Shown: piece after piece, positions 49,235 through 58,456 of the stretch | Layout: every line of letters starts with the position of its first letter | Position numbering within the stretch: the stretch's first letter is position 1 | Assembly (NCBI RefSeq): GCF_000517405.1 | Contig: NZ_CP006568.1 | Coordinates: 4,216,001-4,280,000, forward strand | DNA from: Candidatus Sodalis pierantonius str. SOPE | Lineage (GTDB): Bacteria; Pseudomonadota; Gammaproteobacteria; Enterobacterales; Enterobacteriaceae | Direction of reading: 5' to 3' | Length of the DNA stretch: 64,000 nucleotides | Notes under the pieces: model-generated | Databases searched by the model: none | The model's input: the letters and a program-made list of their open reading frames with translations, nothing else | Told to the model about the DNA's origin: nothing | Translations under genes and position numbers: made by a program

Positions 49235-49374
49235 TGCTGGTTCCGGTCACATCCGATCACTGATTCCGATTTCACCCGATCACTGATTCCGGTCGCCCGA
49301 TCAGCGATTCCGATTCTGTCCGATCGCTCATCTTCTGTTCCGCCATACTCTGGAGACTTTTAGCTTCCGGGGGC

Positions 49375-50925
49375 ATGGCACGTAAAAAGAAGAAAGCGAG
49401 AACGGAAATGTGCATCTATATTAATGTGTTACGTATGAAATTCGAGCAGCGTCGCTCGAATCGCACTATCGCAGCAGCGCTCGGCATAGGCTGTACTACC
49501 GTGCACGATATCCTCGGCCGATTCACGGTAGCTAACCTGGTCTGGCCATTGCCGGCGGAACTGTCCCCCGTCGACCTCGACCGCCTGCTCTATCCCGGCA
49601 AATCCGGAAAAGTTATCAATACCTTACCCAGCTGGCTTGATATCGATACCGAGTTAAGCCGCAAGGGCATGACCAAGCAGCTGCTCTGGATGGAATATCA
49701 GTCCGCCGTGGGCGGTGATGCCCTCGGTTACTCACAGTTTTGTGCACTGTTCCGTGACTGGAAAAAGAAGCAGCGGCGTTCCATGCGCATGGAGCACAAG
49801 GCTGGCGAAAAGCTCTTCATCGACTTCTGTGGCCCCACCGTACCTATCGTCAACCCTGCGACCGGTAGCGTACGCCAGGTCGCTATCTTCGTCGCTGCCA
49901 TGGGCGTGTCAGGCTATGCGTATATCGAAGCCTGCGAAGGCCAGGACATGGCATCGTGGCTCAACGCCAATAGCCGCTGCCTGCACTTCATGGGTGGGGT
50001 TCCGGAGCTGATGATACCTGATAATCTGCGCAGCGCTGTCAGCACCCCTGACCGCTATGAGCCGGTCATAAACCAGAGCTACCAGGCGCTGGCAAATCAC
50101 TATGAGACAGTGGTGCTACCGGCGCGCCCGAGAAAACCGAAAGACAAGGCGAAGGCAGAATCAACTGTGCAGCTGGTAGAACACTGGGTTTTGGCCCGGT
50201 TGCGTAAACGTAGGTTCTACTCGCTGGCCGAACTCAACCAGGTGATACGAGAACTCAATCATGAGTTGAATTTGCGCCCGATGCGTCATTACGGCGGACA
50301 AAGTCGCCTTGAACGCTTCGAGCAGCTGGACAAACCGGCTCTTGGGCCTCTACCGCCCACACAATGGGAATACAGTGAGTATCTCGTTGCTCGAGTGGGA
50401 CCTGATTACCACATAGACTACGGCAAAAACTGGTACTCGGTGCCGCATCCGCTGGTTGGCGAGCGCGTTGACGTCATCGCCACCCAACGGCTGGTGCAAA
50501 TCCACCATAAGGGCGTCTGCGTGGCTACGCACCCTCGCAGCGATAACGCCTATAGGCACACGACTCAGGCGGCGCACATGCCGGCTAACCATAAGGGGCA
50601 GAGTCAGTGGACGCCGGAAAGGCTGTGCAGTTGGGCGCTGTCGGTGGGTGTGTGCACACTGAAAGTGGTCGAGTCCATCCAAAAGAGCAAAGCCCATCCG
50701 GAGCAGGCTTACCGCTCCGTGCTGGGGCTACTCAATCTGCAACGGCGCTATGAGACGACGCGACTGGAGAAGGCCTGCGCGCTGGCGTTGGAGAAAGGGT
50801 GCATTAACCGCTCTTTCATAGCCAACGTATTGAAACACGGTCGTGAAAGTGAGGTCACCCAGGACGGAGCCGGCGTATCAATGCTGGTTCACGAAAACCT
50901 CCGAGGTCCGGACAGTTATCACTAA
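49375..50925 (+). CDS. istA: IS21 transposase IstA
   Basis: 516 residues. N-terminal helix-turn-helix (RRSNRTIAAALGIGCTTVHDIL), then an RNase H-like DDE core: FIDFCGPTVPIV (first Asp), PDNLRSAV (second Asp), KPKDKAKAESTVQLVEHWVL (Glu). Start ATG 49375 is near the left terminal repeats. Works with IstB. Intact, so the element may be mobile. Confidence 0.94.
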   Translation: MARKKKKARTEMCIYINVLRMKFEQRRSNRTIAAALGIGCTTVHDILGRFTVANLVWPLPAELSPVDLDRLLYPGKSGKVINTLPSWLDIDTELSRKGMTKQLLWMEYQSAVGGDALGYSQFCALFRDWKKKQRRSMRMEHKAGEKLFIDFCGPTVPIVNPATGSVRQVAIFVAAMGVSGYAYIEACEGQDMASWLNANSRCLHFMGGVPELMIPDNLRSAVSTPDRYEPVINQSYQALANHYETVVLPARPRKPKDKAKAESTVQLVEHWVLARLRKRRFYSLAELNQVIRELNHELNLRPMRHYGGQSRLERFEQLDKPALGPLPPTQWEYSEYLVARVGPDYHIDYGKNWYSVPHPLVGERVDVIATQRLVQIHHKGVCVATHPRSDNAYRHTTQAAHMPANHKGQSQWTPERLCSWALSVGVCTLKVVESIQKSKAHPEQAYRSVLGLLNLQRRYETTRLEKACALALEKGCINRSFIANVLKHGRESEVTQDGAGVSMLVHENLRGPDSYH

Positions 50926-50936
50926 GGAGAATAAAT

Positions 50937-51692
50937 ATGGATACACTGTTAATGGCTCTGCGAGAGCTGAAGTTGTCGGCAATGGTCCAGGCGTTGGAGA
51001 CGCAACGCGAACTCCCGGGGAGTTATGGGGAGCTGGGGTTCGAGGAGCGGTTGTCGCTGATGGTAGAAGCGGAGAATTTGCATAGAAAAAACAATCACAT
51101 ATGCCGTCTGCGACGGCAATCGCAAATGCGCTTGCAGGCAAAACCGGAAGATATCCGCTATATCCCTAGCCCTAGCCGAGGAGTGACACCGGAACAGATG
51201 CGAGATCTGCTAGGGGGACAATATCTGAAATATCAGAAAAGCATACTCATCACGGGGCCAACAGGTACGGGCAAAACCTGGCTCAGTTGTGCGCTTGGTG
51301 AGCAGGCATGCCGGCAGCAATATAGCGTGCGTTACTGGCGAGTGGGTCGGTTGCTGGCCCATCTTCACCAGTGCCAGGTAGACGGGACCTATCTAAAACA
51401 GCTTAAGCAGTTAGAAAAAATAGAGTTACTGATCTTGGACGACGTGGGCCTAGAATCAATAAGTCCGATGCAGGCAACGATGCTGTTGGAGGTGATGGAA
51501 GATCGCTACGACAAAAGCAGCAGCATCCTGATCAGTCAACTGCCGGTGAAAAAATGGTATGGACTGATAGAAAACCCCACGACAGCTGACGCGTTACTCG
51601 ATCGGTTAGTACACCCCAGCTATAGACTGGAACTTAAAGGCGAATCACTACGCAAAGAGCAAGGAGTAGCCAGCACAGGAAAAATAGACTAA
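50937..51692 (+). CDS. istB: IS21 helper ATPase IstB
   Basis: 251 residues. AAA+ ATPase with Walker A GPTGTGKTWLSCALG at about 105 and Walker B LLILDDVGLE at about 165, plus the DnaC-like arrangement of IstB proteins. Preceded by AAGGAGAATAA, a strong ribosome site, 11 bp after istA. Intact. Confidence 0.95.
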   Translation: MDTLLMALRELKLSAMVQALETQRELPGSYGELGFEERLSLMVEAENLHRKNNHICRLRRQSQMRLQAKPEDIRYIPSPSRGVTPEQMRDLLGGQYLKYQKSILITGPTGTGKTWLSCALGEQACRQQYSVRYWRVGRLLAHLHQCQVDGTYLKQLKQLEKIELLILDDVGLESISPMQATMLLEVMEDRYDKSSSILISQLPVKKWYGLIENPTTADALLDRLVHPSYRLELKGESLRKEQGVASTGKID

Positions 51693-51812
51693 ACCCGAGT
51701 CAGAAGATGAGCGAACACGTGAACGAATATCACTGGAATGGGTGATCGGAAAATATCGGAATAACTGATCGGATGTCGCCGGAACAGCTGATCGGATACG
51801 TCGGAATCTGCA

Positions 51813-51937
51813 ACAGCCCCATCAGTTTAAAAATCGCGTCAACGAAACCCTGTAACGCCCGGAGCGAAAGGTTAAACACGCGCTTTATCATCAGAACCGT
51901 GGTAATGGCCATATCGGTGTAGTGAAGCGGCCGGCCA
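51813..51937 (-). mobile_element. IS903-type element, copy D, internal remainder
   Basis: Continues copy D after the IS21 insertion (target duplication ACAGC at its edge), covering transposase residues around HYTDMAITTVLMIKRVFNLSLRALQGFVDAIFKLMG on the minus strand. It is cut at 51937 in GGCCGGCCA by the complete IS256-type element; the 5' end of copy D is absent. Confidence 0.9.
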
Positions 51938-53252
51938 GAGCCTGTTTAGAAATTTGTGTATTTGCCTGATTTTGATATGTTCAATCCAACATCAAAAACA
52001 GATTAATTTATGGACGAAAAACAGTTGCAGGCTCTGGCTAACGAACTGGCCAAAAATCTCAAAACCCCTGAAGATCTCAGTCACTTCGATCGACTGCTGA
52101 AAAAAATCAGCGTCGAAGCAGCTCTCAATGCCGAAATGACCCATCACCTCGGCTACGATAAAAATCAGCCTAAACCGGGGACCAACGCCCGCAACGGCTA
52201 TTCCACAAAAACCGTTACCACTGGCGATGGCCCGCTGGCGCTGCGTACTCCGCGCGATCGTGACGGTTCCTTTGAACCGCAACTGGTGAAGAAGAACCAG
52301 ACCCGGATTACCGGGATGGATAACCAGATTTTATCGTTGTACGCCAAAGGGATGACCACCCGCGAGATCGCCACCGCGTTCAAAGAGCTGTATGACGCCG
52401 ATGTCTCGCCGGCGCTGGTCTCAAAGGTCACCGATGCGGTCATGGAGCAGGTTGTCGAATGGCAAAACCGGCCTCTGGATGCAGTCTATCCCATTGTTTA
52501 TCTTGACTGTATCGTTCTAAAAGTCCGGCAGGACAGCCGCATCATCAACAAATCTGTGTTCCTGGCGCTGGGCATCAACATCGAAGGCCAGAAAGAGTTG
52601 CTAGGTATGTGGCTGGCCGAAAATGAAGGCGCAAAGTTCTGGCTGAACGTGCTGACAGAGCTGAAAAACCGCGGCCTGAACGATATCCTTATCGCCTGCG
52701 TAGACGGGCTGAAAGGTTTCCCTGACGCTATTAACGCGGTGTATCCGGAGGCGCGGCTCCAGCTGTGTATCGTGCATATGGTGCGCAACAGCCTGCGGTT
52801 CGTCTCCTGGAAGGACTACAAGGCCGTCACCCGCGACCTGAAAGCTATCTATCAGGCCCCTACGGAAGAAGCCGGCTTGCAGGCGCTGGAAGCGTTCTCC
52901 AGTGCCTGGGACATCCGCTACCCGCAAATAAGTCGAAGCTGGCAGGCAAACTGGGCCAATCTGGCCACGTTCTTTGCCTACCCAACGGACATCCGCAAGG
53001 TGATCTACACGACCAACGCCATCGAGTCGTTAAACAGCGTGATCCGGCATGCCATCAAAAAGCGCAAGGTGTTCCCGACCGACGACGCAGTGAAAAAGGT
53101 GGTGTGGCTGGCGATACAGGCAGCCTCACAGAAATGGACAATGCCTTTGAGGGACTGGCGCATGGCAATGAGCCGCTTTATTATCGAGTTCGGTGACCGC
53201 CTGGACGGTCACTTCTGAGAAAAGGCATTTACACAGAATCGTGTACAGGGTC
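51938..53252 (+). mobile_element. IS256-type element, copy E, complete
   Basis: Imperfect terminal inverted repeats: left GAGCCTGTTTAGAAATTTG from 51938; right end (inverted) GACCCTGTACACGATTCTG, ending at 53252. 1315 bp with one intact transposase. Inserted in IS903 copy D on the left; on the right it abuts a reversed IS256 fragment. Confidence 0.92.
52010..53218 (+). CDS. IS256-family transposase (intact)
   Basis: 402 residues, starting MDEKQLQALANELAKNLKTPEDL. Mutator/IS256 family features: MTHHLGYDK near the N-terminus, VYLDCIVLKVRQD (first Asp), CVDGLKGFPDAINAVYPEA (second Asp), CIVHMVRNSLRFV and the C-terminal YTTNAIESLNSVIRHAIKKR (catalytic Glu). No lesion; able to mobilise itself and the partial copies that keep ends. 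Confidence 0.95.
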   Translation: MDEKQLQALANELAKNLKTPEDLSHFDRLLKKISVEAALNAEMTHHLGYDKNQPKPGTNARNGYSTKTVTTGDGPLALRTPRDRDGSFEPQLVKKNQTRITGMDNQILSLYAKGMTTREIATAFKELYDADVSPALVSKVTDAVMEQVVEWQNRPLDAVYPIVYLDCIVLKVRQDSRIINKSVFLALGINIEGQKELLGMWLAENEGAKFWLNVLTELKNRGLNDILIACVDGLKGFPDAINAVYPEARLQLCIVHMVRNSLRFVSWKDYKAVTRDLKAIYQAPTEEAGLQALEAFSSAWDIRYPQISRSWQANWANLATFFAYPTDIRKVIYTTNAIESLNSVIRHAIKKRKVFPTDDAVKKVVWLAIQAASQKWTMPLRDWRMAMSRFIIEFGDRLDGHF

Positions 53253-53775
53253 ATTCGACAACCTGCTCCATGACCGCATCGGTGACCTTTGAGACCAGCG
53301 CCGGCGAGACATCGGCGTCATACAGCTCTTTGAACGCGGCGGCGATCTCGCGGGTGGTCATCCCTTTGGCGTACAACGATAAAATCTGGTTATCCATCCC
53401 GGTAATCCGGGTCTGGTTCTTCTTCACCAGTTGCGGTTCAAAGGAACCGTCACGATCGCGCGGCGTACGCAGCGCCAGCGGGCCATCGCCAGTGGTAACG
53501 GTTTTTGTGGAATAGCCGTTGCGGGCGTTGGTCCCCGGTTTAGGCTGATTTTTATCGTAGCCGAGGTGATGGGTCATTTCGGCATTTAGAGCTGCTTCGA
53601 CGCTGATTTTTTTCAGCAGCCGATCGAAGTGACTGAGATCTTCAGGGGTTTTGAGATTTTTGGCCAGTTCGTTAGCCAGAGCCTGCAACTGTTTTTCGTC
53701 CATAAATTAACCTGTTTTTGATGTTGGATTGAATATATCAAAATCAGGCAAATACACAAATTTCTAAACAGGCTC
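53253..53775 (-). mobile_element. IS256-type element, copy F, 5' part
   Basis: Minus orientation: terminal repeat ending at 53775, transposase from 53703 (150 codons, to VMEQVVE), then fused at 53252/53253 to the right end of copy E. Near-identical to copy E with a few changes (REIAAAF for REIATAF). E and F thus form an inverted pair. Confidence 0.92.
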
Positions 53776-54331
53776 CTTTTGACTGCGACTTACAAGATAT
53801 CCGCATCCTTGCCCGAGTGATAACAAGTTGCATATAACCGCTAAAGGGCCCCTGCCAGTCTCAGATCCTGATTCTTCCACTACCGATGGGTAAGCCGCGA
53901 TAGTTTAACGTATCGACCATACACCTAAAAATTTTTACCCTCAAGACATTTCGTTGGAAGTGCCACTTTCATCGTTTCTCCTTTACGCATCTTGAGCCGG
54001 TTTGCGGTAAATGACCATCCGCGTTAATTTTCACCCTCATTTTTGTTTATCGCGACAATAGTCGCGGTAAAAAATAAGCCACGTTAAAGATGAGAAAAAC
54101 AGGCGTGACAGGGGCCAATCGGTATCAAATACGTTATTAACTCAATATAAATTGCGTAGAAAGTTATTCACTGCATGCGAAAAGACAAATCTCTTTTTTT
54201 GCTTATTATGTTTGCTTTCTCTGTTAAAGGGTTGCCAAGCGAAACACATAAACACCGCCAGGATTCACCCGTAATCAGGTGGGACGGGTTTTGCATTGGC
54301 TTATTCATCCATTCAATCAGGGCCGCGTTTT
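53776..54331. other. AT-richer intergenic region upstream of protease-like gene
   Basis: 556 bp without a convincing gene and clearly AT-richer than its surroundings. Contains a near-perfect inverted repeat TTTATCGCGAC (54046-54056)/GTCGCGGTAAA (54061-54071). A 65-codon frame at 54175 overlaps the next gene and has no ribosome site worth noting. No leftover of the MFS transporter cut at 46261 is seen here. Confidence 0.5.
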
Positions 54332-55572
54332 ATGCAACCCACTCTTTTCGCTCCCACTATTATCACCGCTAAAATTTTTCCGCCGCCCCCCTACGAGGAG
54401 CAGGCGCTGCAACGCCGTTTGGAGGACTATTTCAACCGATTTACCCCCGCCGACAAAGCGGATGTCATTGCTCAACTGTGGGCCACGCCACCTGAACCCG
54501 GCGGCGCGCTCAAGGGCCTAGCACTGTGCGATCGCATGGCGCAAGACAGGGAATACACGACGGTACAGCACCATCTGGCGTACGCGGCCCATAAAGTTCT
54601 TTTCTCCATCGCCTCGGGCGCGATGCCGGTGCCGCACCCGCCGCTGAAACACTTGGCGCGTTTGTGTCATATGGCGTTGAAATGGCAAATAATACAACCG
54701 ACGGTGGCCGGCGAAGCCGCACTTAACTATGTGTGGCAAAATTTCTGTCAATTGGCCCAGTTGCCGGCGGAATTTAGCGCCATCGCGCTGGCGAGGGAAC
54801 AGGTCGATTGGCATGTGCTGCATCAGAGCATTTCGCTGCTGTGCGCGCCCCATGACAATGTGGTGGTGAGCCCAACCGTGCTCTACAATCCGATACACCA
54901 GGACAGCATCAAGGATGTTGCGCGCTACCTGCGCGATGAATTGACGCTGGGCCTCACCTGTCGCGGGAGAAGTTAAAACAGCAGCTGGAGGGGCAGATGC
55001 TGCTGTTGCCGATGATGTCCGTCCCCATTTGTCCTTATGAAGGAACCGTGCTAACCGGGCATTTCAGCGCGGTCGTCGCGGTGAAAAAAGATGAGTATTG
55101 GCATTTCGCCATTTTCGACAGTCTTGACGACAGCGACACTGAGCCGCTAAAAGAAGCGGTACTCGCTCAGTTAGTGCCCAAAAAGCGCGGGCGCTATTAT
55201 TTTTTCCAGCAACATTTTCAGCAGCGCAACGACTGTGCCATTCATGCCTTTAATTTCTTCAGCCGCTGTCTCACCTTGAAGGAAACGTATTGGAGCGGAC
55301 CGGAGCAATGGGGGCAGCTCTTTGATGATTATTGCCAAGAGACCGCGGACTTGACGCTAATGCTGGGCGAAGATAGCACCTTAAGCAGCACGATGTTGCG
55401 CCGCTATTTTATGCTGGAGTACCTAATAAACGACTATCGTCCCGACGAATGGGCAATGGTGCAAAATGAACCGGTTTTGCGGCGCGAGCCTAGACGCGGT
55501 CTGAGTTTGTCGCACTCTTTCCGTCATTTGTTGGACTGTACCGGCCACTATCGGCGGCTGGAAGACAATTAA
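54332..55572 (+). pseudogene. CE-clan cysteine protease-like protein (possible effector), frameshifted
   Basis: I recognise no close relative. ATG 54332 gives MQPTLFAPTIITAKIFPPPPYEEQ and a helical-looking region to DELTLG near 54950; adding one base there continues PHLSREKLKQQLEGQMLLLPMMSVP in the frame that ends at 55572, so a one-base loss is likely. The second half has the CE-clan order: His in TGHFSAVVAV (codon at 55060), Asp in HFAIFDSLDD (55117), then QQRNDCAIHAFNFF with Gln and Cys (Cys codon 55234). Spacing fits Ulp1/SseL/ChlaDub-type deubiquitinases and SUMO proteases. A PPxY motif (residues 18-21) could bind host WW domains. About 413 residues. No Shine-Dalgarno is obvious. It sits next to the IS cluster. 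The effector role is inference. Confidence 0.5.
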
Positions 55573-55791
55573 GCGTAGTGCGCCGAGGCAAAATCTCGGG
55601 CGTTAAGGGAGGGCGTCGACGCCAGTTTGTGGGTGCGCCACCCGGGATATCACAAAACGCACCACCGCGGCTGGCATGGCATGCCAGGGTTCACTGTAGC
55701 GCGGCGCCGCGGGTGAAATGAATAACGCTGCACGCGGCACGGCACAGGTGCGCCACCGGTCGGGAATCGGACAAAGCGCCTATCCCGCCCC

Positions 55792-56091
55792 TCAGTGCTG
55801 GCATGACTGGCGAAACGCCGCGGCCTCTTTCGCTAACGCATCAATATGCGCGCTGATAATTTTTATCTTGTGAAGCAGGGGATTGCGATCCGGCGAGCTG
55901 TCCAGGCTATTTAGTTTGCCCACCAGCATAGCGTTATGCTCCCGCAGCCGCGCCTCACGCGCCAGGCATTGCTCTAACTGGTGCTGCAACGACTGGTACT
56001 CCTGCCGCCACACATGCTGGCGCTGTATTACACTGTTTTCCAGCAGTGAAAAGGCCGCATTTAAACGCGTCTCTAACTCTTGCAACAACAT
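55792..56091 (-). CDS. small coiled-coil protein of unknown function
   Basis: 99 residues from ATG 56091 (MLLQELETRLNAAFSLLENSVIQRQHVWRQEYQSL). Mostly Leu/Gln/Glu/Arg heptad-like sequence through EHNAMLVGKLNSLD, then a second helix (KIKIISAHIDALAKEAAAFRQ). No signal peptide or membrane segment. A ribosome site (AAGGAAC) precedes the chosen start; a longer frame to 56154 is less likely. It lies downstream of rlmG on the same strand. I cannot assign a function. The 219 bp between it and the protease-like gene hold nothing recognisable. Confidence 0.6.
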   Translation of the reverse strand: MLLQELETRLNAAFSLLENSVIQRQHVWRQEYQSLQHQLEQCLAREARLREHNAMLVGKLNSLDSSPDRNPLLHKIKIISAHIDALAKEAAAFRQSCQH

Positions 56092-56172
56092 GACTGTTCC
56101 TTTCCTCGGTCTTTGGCGCAGTATAATGATTGTCCAGCGCGGCAACAAACCCATTATGGCGCGGGCCGCCTG

Positions 56173-57310
56173 TCAGCGCCCCTGGCGCGTCTTTACGCTT
56201 TTTAGCACCACAAATTTCTGATTGGCGCCCAGGGCCTGGCAGTTGCCAAACAAACGTTTAAGTTGACGAAAATAATCCAAATGACGATTGGCCACGATGC
56301 GCAGCTCGCCGCCCTGCTGCAGGCTGCGCCGAGCATCGCGGAACATTTGCCGGGCGATGTGATCCGTTATCGCCTGCTGTTGGTGAAAAGGCGGATTGCA
56401 GACAATGGCCTGTACACTGTCCGCCGCGACGCCCGCCAAGCCGTTGTCAACCTGAAACCGGCAGCGCGGCAGATCCGCCGGCCGGTTTTCGCTTATATTA
56501 AGCCGGCTGGAGGCGATTGCCATATAGGACTCATCGACAAAATGTATCTCGGCCCGCGGGTTGGCCGTCAGCGCCATCAACCCCAGGATACCGTTGCCAC
56601 ACCCCAGATCCACCAGCGTACCCTCAACCTCTTGCGGCAAATAGGACAGAAAAAAACGCGCGCCGATATCCAGCGATGTGCGGGAGAAGACGTTGGCGTG
56701 GTTGTGGATCCGATACGGCGTGTGCTCCAGCAGCCAGATGCAGGGCGTTGGCGGCAATGACGGCGCCTGCTCGGCCAAGGTGCTGTAGATGAGCCGCGCC
56801 TTTTTTTTGCGCCAGCGAGGTGTGGGTCGGGCCGATAATGTCGCTAAACAGCGCCAGCGTGGAACGATGGATCTCGCGTACCCTGCCGGCGGCAAGGAAA
56901 AGGGTGTCAGGGCCCGCCACCTGACGCACGGCGTGCAGTTGATGTTCAAGCAGTGCGAGGGTTTTGGGCACTTTTAACAGCACCAACCCGGGCGACGGCG
57001 GCAAAGGCGCCAGACTGTCCAGCAGGGTGACCTGTTCCACCTGTGTATTTTGCGCCAGGTTATGACGGGTGGCGAGCTGGCTCAGGTACGAATCGCTGAC
57101 GCAAAACGGCGCGCGCCCTTGCAGCGCGCAGGCCAGCGCGCCGAAGGCGTCATTGAAAATCAACGTCGGTCCGGTTATCGCCTGCGCCGACGGGCACGCC
57201 TGTAGCAAATATTCATCCGCGGCGTCCCAGGCCTGTAGGGTGTCATTGGCCGCGCCGGGCGGATAACGTTCCAGCCGCATTGCGCCGAACGGGTGCTCAA
57301 AAAGGCTCAT
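56173..57310 (-). pseudogene. rlmG: 23S rRNA G1835 methyltransferase, split at an A8 tract
   Basis: N2-guanine methyltransferase acting on helix 64 region of 23S rRNA. Start MSLFEHPFGAMRLERYPP at 57310. The N-terminal domain (WDAADEYLLQ, FNDAFGALACAL, LLKVPKTLALLEHQLHAVRQV) ends where a run of eight A on the minus strand (56801-56808) shifts the frame at SLAQKK. With seven A the frame joins exactly to ARLIYSTLAEQ and the catalytic domain: VDLGCGNGILGLMAL (SAM site) and CNPPFHQQQAITDH (NPPF motif), ending VVLKSVKTRQGR at 56173. Slippage of RNA polymerase at the A8 could make some full-length protein. Confidence 0.9.
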
Positions 57311-57457
57311 ACGCCCTACCTGATGATTAAATGATGCGGTTAAGCGGTAATAAGGGCGGCAGTATACTGTTTTTTTACCCGGTGCAGGAGACTTGCCTTG
57401 CCGGATGGGCATGTTACTCTGCTGTTATCCTCCCTTACCTGCAGGTTGTCGGTTCAG

Positions 57458-58456
57458 ATGATTCGTTTCGCAGTCATAGGTACCAATTGGATCACCCGTC
57501 AGTTTATCGATGCCGCTCATGAAAGCGGTAAGCTAAAACTGACCGCCATTTATTCGCGCCAGCTGACCCAGGCCGGCGCCCTGGCGGCAGATTATCCGGT
57601 CGAACAGTGTTTTGATTCTCTGGAGCAGCTTTCCACCTCCGACCTGATTGACGCGGTGTATATCGCCAGCCCCAACGCCCTGCATTGTCAGCAGAGCCTG
57701 CTGTTTATGCGCCAGGGTAAACACGTGATCTGTGAAAAACCGCTCGCTTCCACGCTAGCTGAGGCGGAACAGATGATTGCCTGTGCCCTTGAGCATCAGG
57801 TGGTGCTGTTCGAGACGTTCAAAACCGCCTATCTGCCCAATTTCCAGGCGCTCCAACGGGCACTCCCGAGCGTCGGGCGACTGCGTAAAGGGCTTCTGAA
57901 TTACTGCCAGTACTCTTCGCGCTACGACAAATATCTTGCCGGCGAGAATCCCAACACCTTTAATCCCCATTTCTCCAACGGCTCGATCATGGATATTGGC
58001 TTTTATCCGCTGGCGACCGCGGTGACCCTATGGGGGGAACCGGAACGGGTGCAGGCCAGAGCGTCGCTGTTGCCCAGCGGCGTGGACGGCCACGGCACGG
58101 TCATTCTCGATTACGGCGATTTTGACATTACCCTGCTGCACTCCAAAGTGAGCCAGTCCGCGCTGCCGAGCGAGATCCAGGGCGAGACCGGGTCGCTGCT
58201 TATTGAGAAAATAGGCGAATGCCAGCGCCTGACGCTGGTTGCCCGCAACGGCAATCAGCAAGATCTGAGCCAACTGCAGCATATCAACAGTATGCTGTAT
58301 GAGGCGCATGCGTTCGCCGATCGGATAGCGCAACGGCAAAGCGAACATCCCGCGCTGGCGATAACCCGCAGCACGGCGCGGCTACTCACCGAAATCCGGC
58401 GGCAAACCGGGGTCGTTTTCCCTGCCGACACGTCAGCGCAAGGTGAGACAAGCTAA
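57458..58456 (+). CDS. ygjR: Gfo/Idh/MocA-family oxidoreductase
   Basis: 332 residues. Nucleotide-binding N-terminus MIRFAVIGTNWITRQFIDAA, the family EKPLASTLAEAEQMI motif (Lys), and the substrate domain with GSIMDIGFYPLATAV. Start at 57458; an upstream in-frame ATG at 57398 is unlikely. Orthologous position (rlmG-ygjR-alx) to E. coli. The stop overlaps the next start (TAATG). Intact. Substrate unknown. Confidence 0.88.
   Translation: MIRFAVIGTNWITRQFIDAAHESGKLKLTAIYSRQLTQAGALAADYPVEQCFDSLEQLSTSDLIDAVYIASPNALHCQQSLLFMRQGKHVICEKPLASTLAEAEQMIACALEHQVVLFETFKTAYLPNFQALQRALPSVGRLRKGLLNYCQYSSRYDKYLAGENPNTFNPHFSNGSIMDIGFYPLATAVTLWGEPERVQARASLLPSGVDGHGTVILDYGDFDITLLHSKVSQSALPSEIQGETGSLLIEKIGECQRLTLVARNGNQQDLSQLQHINSMLYEAHAFADRIAQRQSEHPALAITRSTARLLTEIRRQTGVVFPADTSAQGETS

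Larger units (their letters stand above)
49235..51812 (+). mobile_element. IS21-type element, complete, inserted in IS903 copy D
   Basis: Ends TGCTGGTTCCG... and (inverted) TGCAGATTCCG.... Multiple terminal repeats of the form CCGATCA..GATTCCG: about four at the left end (49255-49330), about three at the right, as expected for IS21-family transposase-binding sites. A 5-bp target duplication ACAGC flanks it (49230-49234 and 51813-51817). Carries intact istA and istB. Confidence 0.95.

Noticed and set aside
54175..54372. Small secreted protein with hydrophobic N-terminus
   Set aside because: Overlaps the start of the protease-like gene, has no ribosome site and no recognisable end; hydrophobicity is from AT-rich sequence.
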